Assembly: GCA_937879965.1 (NCBI GenBank)
Contig: CALFMP010000049.1
Coordinates: 372,001-436,000 of the forward strand
DNA from: QKMZ01 sp012965515
GTDB lineage: Bacteria > Cyanobacteriota > Vampirovibrionia > Obscuribacterales > Obscuribacteraceae
Direction: 5' to 3'
Length of the DNA: 64,000 bases
In this document: piece by piece, positions 41,534 through 48,431 of the stretch
Layout: each line of letters opens with the position of its first letter
How positions within the stretch are numbered: position 1 is the stretch's first letter
Program-made: the position numbers and the translations under genes
The notes under the pieces: generated by a model
Seen by the model: the letters and a program-made list of their open reading frames with translations, nothing else
Databases searched by the model: none
Told to the model about the DNA's origin: nothing

Positions 41534-41549
41534 ATACTATAGAATATCG
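41534..41549 (+). promoter_or_regulatory. Promoter-like element of RNA copy 3
   Basis: ATACTATAGAATATCG after a T-rich stretch (CTTTTTCTACTGATTTG); its TACTATAG is shared with copy 2, and CGGAG follows in both. It lies 45 bases before the conserved core. Confidence 0.5.
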
Positions 41550-41640
41550 GAGTGTGGTTGAAATGAAAAAAGTTATGACCTCAGTAAACCGCGATGCTTT
41601 GTTCCTCGGGTGTACTCACCTGGGTTTTACATTGATGAAC
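41548..41640 (+). ncRNA. Repeated structured RNA candidate, copy 3
   Basis: Core from 41579: CCTCAGTAAACC, GATGCTTTG, TTCCTCGGGTG, TACT, CACCTGGG, TTTTAC, then GATGAAC. It lacks the TG pair present after GATGCTTTG in copies 1 and 2, a frame-breaking change that argues against a conserved peptide. GTAAACC again pairs with GGTTTTAC, and GGGTG with CACC. A bidirectional hairpin follows at 41657. It lies between the DUF1579 gene and a convergent membrane protein gene. Confidence 0.58.
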
Positions 41641-41656
41641 TGACCGCAAAAAGAAA

Positions 41657-41702
41657 CGGCGGAGTGGAGAGTGACTCGTGATGAGCATCTCCACTCCAGC
41701 CG
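41657..41702 (-). terminator. Terminator of the minus-strand gene at 41733
   Basis: GGAGTGGAGA/TCTCCACTCC with CGGC/GCCG outside it, 14 bp with one bulge. On the minus strand it is followed by TTTCTTTTTG, so it terminates the 41733 gene; on the plus strand it could also end RNA copy 3. Confidence 0.8.
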
Positions 41703-41732
41703 TGTCCCCTGAACCAACTGCTGCTCACATGC

Positions 41733-42131
41733 TTAGAGCATGTCGTTCGCCGCCAGCCAGTTCATGTATGCTTCGCCATGCTCGTCATCGACGCCGAGGA
41801 AAGACATCAGTCCTGCCACTCCGGTGTAGACCACCAGGAAGAACGTGGACGTGAAGCTTTCCGCGTAAGTGGCGTTCATGTAGTCGCCGAGCAACCGCAT
41901 GCCGACCACTGCGGCGATGATGTAGGCCAGATGCTTGAGCTCGGTGTTGATGACACTGCCGAGGTAGTATCCGAGCGCATAGATGGTTCCGCAGTAGAAG
42001 CCGACCGTGGCCGCTTCGGTGCCGGCTTGCGCCAGTGTGTGGTCTCCGAAGATGAGCCGTACGACCAGGGTGATGACGCCGATGTAGACTGCAAACATGC
42101 AGCCTGCTTGCCAACCGCACTTGAAGGACAT
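41733..42131 (-). CDS. Four-helix membrane protein, 132 aa
   Basis: Minus strand; the start at 42131 has AAAGGAACGC upstream, and 104 upstream codons in frame are rejected as non-coding. Helices at about residues 5-27, 40-60, 66-82 and 92-112 (GCMFAVYIGVITLVVRLIFG, ATVGFYCGTIYALGYYLGSV, LAYIIAAVVGMRLLG, SFTSTFFLVVYTGVAGLMSFL). The C-terminus is acidic. No transporter signature, family unknown. A strong terminator lies 30 bases after the stop. Confidence 0.72.
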   Translation of the reverse strand: MSFKCGWQAGCMFAVYIGVITLVVRLIFGDHTLAQAGTEAATVGFYCGTIYALGYYLGSVINTELKHLAYIIAAVVGMRLLGDYMNATYAESFTSTFFLVVYTGVAGLMSFLGVDDEHGEAYMNWLAANDML

Positions 42132-42455
42132 ATTGCGTTCCTTTTGCTTGGGAATGCGTTCGCGAGTGCATGCGAAACCACATCCCGTCTGTGCTGGGGC
42201 GGATTCTTCGCTGCTCCAGTCGCCGCCTGAAGGCGCGGTGAAACAATGAGAAACCCGCGGAAAGGAAGGTGCAAAGCGCACCTCCTGCAGACAGCGGAGT
42301 CTGCAAAGGAAAAGCACATCCACTGTGCGCTTCCTTTGCACCTCCATCCGAGCAAGCTGCTTGCTTTGGAAGAAGAAGCAGGGGACGCGGCTGTCACACC
42401 ACATCCCCTGCCCCTTTCGAGGCGACGACGCTGAGAGCGTCATCGCCTCAGCGCG

Positions 42456-42683
42456 TCAGGACTTCGCCTTTTCGCCTTCGTCCGGGCACTCGCCGTATTC
42501 GGCGCTGCCGATCAGCATCTCTTCGTCGCCTTCGACGAGAAATGCTTCGGTCTTGCCGCATGCGGGTGCTTTGGTTTCGACGACGTGCGCGACGCCGGCT
42601 TCGAGGACCTTGTCGAGCACGACCTCACCATTGTCCTTGATGCGGATGTGCCAGGGTTCTTTCGGTGTGACTTCGAGACGCAT
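42456..42683 (-). CDS. Small acidic protein, 75 aa
   Basis: Minus strand, start 42683 with AAAGGAGCAATCC upstream, an excellent ribosome site. Beta-rich first half (MRLEVTPKEPWHIRIKDNG), one Cys in PACGKTEAF and one in YGECPDE near the acidic end. No signal peptide. It may be co-transcribed with the solenoid protein gene 58 bases upstream. Function unknown. Confidence 0.65.
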   Translation of the reverse strand: MRLEVTPKEPWHIRIKDNGEVVLDKVLEAGVAHVVETKAPACGKTEAFLVEGDEEMLIGSAEYGECPDEGEKAKS

Positions 42684-42741
42684 GGATTGCTCCTTTTGGT
42701 ATACCGACGCTATGGAGCGTCGGGAAAGTTGTTGCCGTGCC

Positions 42742-43257
42742 TTATTCGATTTCGACAATCACATTGGCGCCAGGCTCAGCCGTCACCAGAGACGCGTTCT
42801 CCGTAACAACGGTGGAACCCGCTTTGGCGATGACCTTGCTGCCGTCGTAGGCGTCAACCTTCGAGTCGGCATGGGCGGTGACTGTCGCACCGGATTGGGC
42901 GATGACGATGGAACCAGCCATTGCCTCTACGTGAGCGCCTTCCTCTGCCCACACGTAAGCGCCTTTCTCGGCGATGATGAAGTCGCCGGGTTGGGTTGAA
43001 TAGCTGGTGTTGACGATCGTCTTTTTCACCACGGGTTGTGGCTGAGCGACGATCTTGACCGGCTTGCCTGCTTTGTCGACTTCCGTGAAGCCAAGCTTGT
43101 TCGGCTTGTCCACGGTAATGGGCTTCAGGTATTTGAAGGGTTTCCCCGTCTCAACCGTCGTATTCATGTCGACTGTGCCCGCAGCCAGAGCGGCGGGGGC
43201 GGCAATAGCCGAAAGTGCCACGGCGACTGCCGCAGCGATGAACGTGACCTGTCTCAT
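42742..43257 (-). CDS. Exported 8-residue-repeat solenoid protein, 171 aa
   Basis: Minus strand, ATG at 43257 with GGGAAATCAGC upstream. Signal peptide with AAPAALAA cleavage region near residue 26. From about residue 95 to the end, nine repeats of eight residues follow the pattern G(A/S)xVxAxx: GAYVWAEE, GAHVEAMA, GSIVIAQS, GATVTAHA and so on. Such regular small-Val spacing forms a tight beta-solenoid. The segment before it (KPFKYLKPITVDKP) is extended. It should be periplasmic or surface located, perhaps a matrix or adhesion element. Not a named family. Confidence 0.75.
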   Translation of the reverse strand: MRQVTFIAAAVAVALSAIAAPAALAAGTVDMNTTVETGKPFKYLKPITVDKPNKLGFTEVDKAGKPVKIVAQPQPVVKKTIVNTSYSTQPGDFIIAEKGAYVWAEEGAHVEAMAGSIVIAQSGATVTAHADSKVDAYDGSKVIAKAGSTVVTENASLVTAEPGANVIVEIE

Positions 43258-43516
43258 TTTTGCTGATTTCCCTGTTTGGTTCCGAAAAAATCTCCGAATT
43301 TCTTGAACAGGGCGAAATGACGCATTACAAAATCCCGGTGACGCCAGGCTTTTGCTGAACTCGTGAGACTCGAGCGCAGAGCGTATTTCCTATTCACACT
43401 TGCAGCTGTAGTTTGCAAGCTGACCATCCGGAGAAGAAGACCCACGTGATTAGTCCGCATTGCGCGGTCCCATGGGCCCACCTCCCCGGATCGTCGGGCG
43501 CGGTTTTGCGGTCGAG

Positions 43517-44500
43517 TCAGTCCGACGACGATTGTTCCATCAAAACTATTGCCGATACGGCGTCCTGGTATTCCTTCGACTCGGCATTGGGCTCTGCCTC
43601 CGGGTCGAAATTGAGAAGCTGGGTCGCCATCCGCAGGGCGGCACGGGCTTGCTGAGCCATTTCCTGCTTGGTCATCTTTCTGCCGTAGCGAGTGGCGTCC
43701 AGATATTGCAGCACATTCGCCTGAGCAGCTGTGCGCAAACGCTGGACGTAGTCGGCTGGCAAGGGCAGCTCTTCGACAGCGGCGACCACAGACAAGCTGT
43801 TCGTCGTCTGCCAGGTGGCGCCGTTTGTGTGCCCCGTCTTGACGATGTAATCGAGAAGCTGAGCGGGTGTCTGTCGGTCGAGCGTGCGTGGGAGCACCTT
43901 CAAAGACAGGTGTTGACCGCCCTTGCAGTAGCGTCCCATGTAGATGATGTGCGCGGGACCGCGTGTGCTGTAGTACACGCCCGGCTTGAGCTCGCCCTTC
44001 TTCAGAGGGGCGGCGGTGCGGCGAGTCTCGGCGGCGGTGAACTCAGCGTGGATGTCGGAGCCGACGCGGATGATTTTCATCTGCGAGCCTTCGCGTGCGA
44101 AGATGAACTCGCCGTTCGGGGCGCCACCGGCTGCGATACCGCAGGCGGCAATGCACTCGAGCAGGATTTCTTCGCGCATGTCGAAAAGCAGCCCGTCTTC
44201 GGTGATCACCTTCCAGGCTCGGCCGCCTTCCCCGCGCGCTTCCAGTCCGATGATGCGAACCTTGAACGGCGTGTTGTCGCCCTCCTTGATGGTGAACTGA
44301 ATCTGTCCGTAGTTGCTCGCCCATTCCTGAGCGGTGGCGCGCTGTGCCTTGCTTTCCGCGTCGGTCGGCATGGCCGGTGACACGATCAAATCGGCAGATT
44401 CGCTGCGTTGAAACTGCTGCATCCACTGATTGTGCGCCGCGAATTTCTGCGGTGCTTTCACGTACAAAGCAATCTTCGTCGGTATTCCACCTGTTCTCAT
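43517..44500 (-). CDS. Hypothetical protein, 327 aa
   Basis: Minus strand, start 44500 with AAGGATGCCACC upstream; the 20 codons before it are rejected. The protein is soluble. The middle (residues ~75-150) is beta-rich with FTIKEGDNTPFKVRIIGLEA and a CIAACGIAAGG turn; the C-terminal part is helical (EMAQQARAALRMATQLLNF). No catalytic motif I can name. It sits between a membrane-anchored protein and the solenoid protein on the same strand with gaps of 120-260 bases, so each is probably transcribed on its own. Confidence 0.72.
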   Translation of the reverse strand: MRTGGIPTKIALYVKAPQKFAAHNQWMQQFQRSESADLIVSPAMPTDAESKAQRATAQEWASNYGQIQFTIKEGDNTPFKVRIIGLEARGEGGRAWKVITEDGLLFDMREEILLECIAACGIAAGGAPNGEFIFAREGSQMKIIRVGSDIHAEFTAAETRRTAAPLKKGELKPGVYYSTRGPAHIIYMGRYCKGGQHLSLKVLPRTLDRQTPAQLLDYIVKTGHTNGATWQTTNSLSVVAAVEELPLPADYVQRLRTAAQANVLQYLDATRYGRKMTKQEMAQQARAALRMATQLLNFDPEAEPNAESKEYQDAVSAIVLMEQSSSD

Positions 44501-44621
44501 GGTGGCATCCTTCGTTTTCTTGGGCGGGGCGAGCGGACAGCGCGACACTGCGCCATTCACTCGACCCCGGTGTTTCAGCTCGAAACGCCCTCTTTCTTGA
44601 GCGCTTCCTGATTCGTTACTT

Positions 44622-45434
44622 TTACGCTTTGACGTCGATCTTGTGCGGGCGCCGGAAAGGAACTACCTTTCCGGTCTTGTCGTACACACCGACCGCGATC
44701 TGCGATTTTAACGCCGGCTTCAAGACGGTGACTCCGGGCTGCTCGGCAAGAGCTGCCATTTGAGCCTGCCGTCGCTCTTCCAGCGAAGGCATCACATCTT
44801 CATCGAGCACACCGCGCCCGATGCCGAAGTTGCGACGCTCGCGCTGGGGGCGCTGCGGCATGCGCATCGCTGCGGTGGCGTGCGCGCGTCCGAAGCTGTT
44901 GTCGGACGGAGAATCGAATACGCCCATGCGTTTCGGCTCTCGGCCGCTATAGTTTTGCGCTGCATAGATCGCCGAGTGATCTTCCACGAAGGGCCAAACA
45001 CCATCACGAGCATCGGGCGCTTCCAGGAAATATTCGAGCTGTTTGCCGCGACTGAAAACGCGATTCACGTCCCGGCGCAGATGTTTCCACTCGCTGCGTG
45101 CATGCGGACCATGACGCATGTCGTTGGCGTGCTCCAGGGCTGCGACACGCTCTTCCAGGACGAAGAGGGCTTTCTCGAAGCGGCTGAGCGGAATGCTGAA
45201 ACCCCGCATGAGCGGATTGCTCAGGGAAGGGATGGAGATGGCGCTTGCGAATTTCGCTTTCAGGGCGCGCAGTTTTTCCACTGCTTTGAGAGTGCGGTGA
45301 CGAGAGAGTTTGTAGCGCCAGTGGTCAGCGAGAACCAGAAGTGCCCAAACTGCGATTGCCAGCAAAACCGGCAGCGCTGCGACGGCGACTCCGGTGGCTA
45401 TGGCGAGCCATTTCATAGTTTGCAGAATGATCAT
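44622..45434 (-). CDS. Membrane-anchored protein with coiled region, 270 aa
   Basis: Minus strand, ATG at 45434 with AAGGAAAAC upstream. One long hydrophobic segment at about residues 8-36 (WLAIATGVAVAALPVLLAIA) is followed by basic residues, so the remainder is cytoplasmic. Residues ~45-110 are helical with FEKALFVLEERVAALE, suggesting a coiled coil; the rest is polar with an RPQRERR basic patch and a DEDVMPSLEERRQAQMAAL helix. The short strand at the end (QIAVGVYDKTGKVVPF) may pack on a partner. Family unknown. Confidence 0.7.
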   Translation of the reverse strand: MIILQTMKWLAIATGVAVAALPVLLAIAVWALLVLADHWRYKLSRHRTLKAVEKLRALKAKFASAISIPSLSNPLMRGFSIPLSRFEKALFVLEERVAALEHANDMRHGPHARSEWKHLRRDVNRVFSRGKQLEYFLEAPDARDGVWPFVEDHSAIYAAQNYSGREPKRMGVFDSPSDNSFGRAHATAAMRMPQRPQRERRNFGIGRGVLDEDVMPSLEERRQAQMAALAEQPGVTVLKPALKSQIAVGVYDKTGKVVPFRRPHKIDVKA

Positions 45435-45831
45435 CGAATGTTTTCCTTCTACTAGATGAGTGGTGCATCATGTCCGGCACTCGCTGAACGCGCACGCCAG
45501 GGCTTACACGGCTGTTTGGCAAAGCACGGTTGCACTCTGGCGACAGTGAAGTCGCTCGAGTTATTGCGCCGTGGGAAGGCTTATGAGGTCGTTTGTGCTT
45601 TGTTGCCGAGAATTAGGTTGAGAGGATGTATTTCCAGCCAAGCAAAACTAATAGGCGTCACCAATAGTTCTTCTGCAAGGAGCAGCTAAATAATTGTCAA
45701 GGTTGTGGTTTTATGGACGTGAAATTCAGCTTCCGGCACTTCTGCGCGTTCCGCTAGCTGTGGTGAAAACCAGCTAAGAAAGTGGCTTGTAACGCAATGT
45801 ACGAAGTTTGAACTGCCGTTTAATGTCGATG
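45435..45831. other. Gene-free stretch
   Basis: Only a small hairpin is visible: TAGCT/AGCTA with GGT/ACC and a GAAA-type loop at 45754-45776, possibly the 3' end signal of the S41 protease gene on the minus strand. Confidence 0.4.
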
Positions 45832-46989
45832 TCAGCGATTGCCGGAAGCGGCGTGGCCGATCGCAGACGGCGAGGTTGTGCGGCGCAGAGCCTGGTGCTG
45901 AGGGCGTTTCTCTAAGGGCAGAATTTTGTAAGCGATATGTTTGCGTGCATTGTTGAAGGCCAGTTGAATGGCTCGCTGCAATTGGGCATCCGAAGCCCGG
46001 CTCACATGCACTTTCACATCCGGCGCCAGACCGACGCCTTGAATGGGCAGACCGGACGGGCGGAAGAAGCGCGCTGAAGTAATTTTGACGGATGTGCCGT
46101 TATCGAACTCCCAAACTTGCTGGACGACACCTTTGCCGAATGTTTTCTCACCGATGAGAGCGGCACGTCCATTGTCTTTGAGCGCACCGGCGAGCATTTC
46201 TGCTGCTGATTTGGATTCGCCGTTCACCAGGACAAGAATTGGTGTGTGTGCGGCAATGCATGTTTCTCTGCTCAGTACGACAAGATCTCCGTCGCGCGCT
46301 TTGACGGCCTGTTGCGGTTCGACCGAAAGTGTTTCCGTATAGCCGACGGCATCTTCGCGCCCGACCATTTTGACGAAACCGCCTGAATCGACAAGCATTT
46401 GAAATATAGCGAAAGCATCATCAATACTGCCGCCCCAGTTGTCCCTCAAGTCGAGGATGATGGCCCGTTGAGAGGCGAATTGCTTTAGTGCGCTGCGTGT
46501 TTCTTCTACGCATGCGCGCGCACTGAAGGTGCGGATTTTTATGTAGCCGATTGAGTTCTTGAAAGTCTTTGTCGAGACGACATTGTGAGCGCTCGATTCG
46601 GATTTGCGCTCGCCGGTACAGTGAACATCGCGGAAGAAGGTGTATTCGTCGTTCAAATAGTCCAGCATAGCCGTGCAGGCAGTGTCGAAATCGCCTGGTG
46701 TATGCAGCTTGCCTTTGTACTTGTCGCGCCAATTGTCGAAATTGCGCAGGCGTTCTTCGTAGAGAAAATTTTGCGCGGCCAGCTGCCAGACGCGTTCGTA
46801 TTGTTGCTCGAAACTCTCGTCTGCAGGCTTGTGCGCGTTTAGCCAGGTCTTGCAATTGGTTTTTGTTTCCGGTTTGGCGATTCTCTCCTGTGCCGAGAAA
46901 ACCGGTCGGTAAGAGCCTTGGAATGCACTTAGTAAGATGCTTGTTGTGGTGGCGAATGCCAGTGCGGAAATTGATCTCAAGTTGCCCAT
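45832..46989 (-). CDS. S41 (C-terminal processing) protease without PDZ domain, 385 aa
   Basis: Minus strand. Start taken at 46989 (MGNLRSISALAF...), which gives an export signal; the frame is open to 47148 but the extra codons look non-coding, and the ribosome site is poor either way. The S41 core is complete: IGYIKIRTF, ILDLRDNWGG, VNGESKSAAEMLAGAL with catalytic Ser 261, and GEKTFGKGVVQ with Lys 286. Where CtpA/Tsp proteins have a PDZ domain there is only ~25 residues (HCTGERKSESSAHNVV). It probably trims exported proteins but must find substrates by another route. The family is sure. Confidence 0.88.
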   Translation of the reverse strand: MGNLRSISALAFATTTSILLSAFQGSYRPVFSAQERIAKPETKTNCKTWLNAHKPADESFEQQYERVWQLAAQNFLYEERLRNFDNWRDKYKGKLHTPGDFDTACTAMLDYLNDEYTFFRDVHCTGERKSESSAHNVVSTKTFKNSIGYIKIRTFSARACVEETRSALKQFASQRAIILDLRDNWGGSIDDAFAIFQMLVDSGGFVKMVGREDAVGYTETLSVEPQQAVKARDGDLVVLSRETCIAAHTPILVLVNGESKSAAEMLAGALKDNGRAALIGEKTFGKGVVQQVWEFDNGTSVKITSARFFRPSGLPIQGVGLAPDVKVHVSRASDAQLQRAIQLAFNNARKHIAYKILPLEKRPQHQALRRTTSPSAIGHAASGNR

Positions 46990-47350
46990 CCTGCTCGAAG
47001 CTGCATTTCGAGCCACTTTGAAGTGGGTCACATCGGCTGTTGAGTTAGAATCGAGGAAAACTTTGCTGGTGAACGACCGCTCTCGAGAGAGCGGTTGTTG
47101 TGCGAAAACTTTGAATGTGACTGCTTCTTGGCGTGTAAATCCGTGCACGGATATTACTACTATTGCACACAGTCTGAATTCTGCATAGATCGGATTTTGC
47201 TGAGCCGCTTGAAACTGTGATGGACAGCCAGCTGTTCTACTGTTTCACTGGGGCGGGTGGTGGAACAATTATGCCTGTTCTTGCAGGAAGATCGCCAATC
47301 GATCGCTGTTGGAAACTTTGGAAACGGTTTGTTTGTGCGGGTTTATAGAA

Positions 47351-47369
47351 ATACGATAAGACATAGTAA
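47351..47369 (+). promoter_or_regulatory. Promoter-like motif TACGA-N7-TAGTAA
   Basis: ATACGATAAGACATAGTAA has the same spacing as the other CTA-N7-TAGTAR sites with G in place of T. It lies 15 bases before the hairpin that begins the small unit. Confidence 0.45.
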
Positions 47370-47383
47370 AAGCGCTGAAAAAA

Positions 47384-47432
47384 GACTAGCGTGCCGGTGG
47401 AGGTGATATGAAGACCCCTTCGGACGCTAGTC
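47384..47432 (+). promoter_or_regulatory. Hairpin enclosing a ribosome site
   Basis: GACTAGCGT (47384-47392) pairs perfectly with ACGCTAGTC (47424-47432). The loop region contains GGAGGTGAT and the ATG of the 24-codon ORF, with GG(A)GGT able to pair to ACCCC, so ribosome access could be gated by folding. Confidence 0.55.
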
Positions 47433-47482
47433 TGGCCGCTGTAGGACGGGCAGCGCCAACCAACTGTTCTTCAGTTGGCTAA
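47408..47482 (+). CDS. Possible 24-residue peptide
   Basis: ATG 47408 directly follows GGAGGTGAT, an almost full match to the 16S anti-Shine-Dalgarno, closer than any other gene in the window. The ORF reads MKTPSDASLAAVGRAAPTNC then SSVG and stop. It is short, neutral, with one Cys and no hydrophobic segment, so it is not a typical type I toxin. Its last third overlaps the terminator stem, as in leader peptides that couple translation to termination, but the next plus-strand gene is far away. It could be a free-standing peptide, or the strong site could serve ribosome binding without a functional product. Confidence 0.4.
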   Translation: MKTPSDASLAAVGRAAPTNCSSVG

Positions 47483-47499
47483 ACGCTGCCCGCCCCTTT
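47447..47499 (+). terminator. Strong terminator of the small unit
   Basis: Outer stem CGGGCAGCG/CGCTGCCCG and inner stem CCAACTG/CAGTTGG with loop TTCTT, followed by CCCCTTTGTT. It closes a transcript of about 130 bases starting near 47364. Confidence 0.75.
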
Positions 47500-47528
47500 G
47501 TTAGGGAACTGCGACCCGTCCCCTTGTG

Positions 47529-47765
47529 CTACGCCGTCTGCATCAGGTCGAAGACGCTGACGCTCTGGTGGCGTGTCGGGTAGGCGTCCGGCATGTTGCT
47601 GTTGCCGCCGCCGATGTCGTCACTCTCGCTGCCCTTGCCGTGGTCGCTGATGCCTTTGGCCGCTTCGATGAGCGACGTGGCTGCGAACAATCCCGGGCAC
47701 AGGCGAGCCTTGAATGACGTTCCATTCGCAAGCTGACGCTGGCGAGGATCACGTTGATCGTTCAT
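47529..47765 (-). CDS. Small hydrophilic protein, 78 aa
   Basis: Minus strand, ATG at 47765 with AGGAGAAAGCC upstream, a strong site. The sequence is polar, Gly/Ser/Asp-rich in the middle (DHGKGSESDDIGGGNSN) and ends with SVSVFDLMQTA. One Cys. Probably disordered. It follows the 47879 gene by 113 bases on the same strand. Function unknown. Confidence 0.6.
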   Translation of the reverse strand: MNDQRDPRQRQLANGTSFKARLCPGLFAATSLIEAAKGISDHGKGSESDDIGGGNSNMPDAYPTRHQSVSVFDLMQTA

Positions 47766-47878
47766 GGCTTTCTCCTAGATAGACAGTAACGTCCTGAGTA
47801 CCAGACCATCCTGCACTGCCGACCAGCCCCCGACGGCTTGCGCCGCCGGGAGCCGGAATGCAGCCCGATGGGTTCGAG

Positions 47879-48220
47879 CTAGCGGCGGTACTCCACCGGA
47901 CGGATGAAGGCGCACACCGCCATGCCCTCCGCGTTGTAGCGGATGGTCACGCGCGTGTTGCCGTCCTCCGTCAAGTAGGAGTCCCTGCTCTTGGGCTTGT
48001 CCAAGCCCGCCGCCGAGCTGGTCGCGTACGCGACCGGCTCGAACGCCGAGTCCTGGATGCGCGCCTCGCGCCGGAGGGACTTGCGCTCCGCCGCGAGCTT
48101 GCACTCGCGGTGGTAACGCTTGTCCTCGGCGCGGCCGCGAGCGTTGGAGTCGAACTTGTCGCCCCCGCGCTTGCCCTTGAGCCGCTTGCTCTTGCCACCG
48201 GTCAGAATGATGAACACCAT
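47879..48220 (-). CDS. Basic hypothetical protein, 113 aa
   Basis: Minus strand, ATG at 48220 with AAAGGACACG upstream. The first ~60 residues are very basic (KSKRLKGKRGGDKFDSN, KLAAERKSLRREAR), the last ~40 are a beta-rich segment (RVTIRYNAEGMAVCAFIRPV). A nucleic-acid-binding role would fit the charge but no motif supports it. It lies downstream of truD on the same strand. Confidence 0.62.
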   Translation of the reverse strand: MVFIILTGGKSKRLKGKRGGDKFDSNARGRAEDKRYHRECKLAAERKSLRREARIQDSAFEPVAYATSSAAGLDKPKSRDSYLTEDGNTRVTIRYNAEGMAVCAFIRPVEYRR

Positions 48221-48431
48221 TCAGTCGTGTCCTTTCAAGTTGATGTTGAGAACACCGCCGGTGATGGCACCCCATGTGCCACCACCGTTCCAGAAGCCGC
48301 CACCAGTCTGCGAACCGTGGTTTTCACCACAGCCCGCTTTTCTGGCAGCCGCCGCTGAATCTTAACTAGTCGAGTGCTTTACCTGCCTTCGGGCTTGCGC
48401 CTTGGAGCAGATACGACACTGACTTGATGGA

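Larger units (their letters stand above)
46990..47528. other. Gap holding a compact small transcription unit
   Basis: No ordinary gene. From 47351 to 47500 it contains a promoter-like motif, a hairpin, a 24-codon ORF and a terminator, listed separately. The left part is AT-rich and featureless. Confidence 0.5.
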
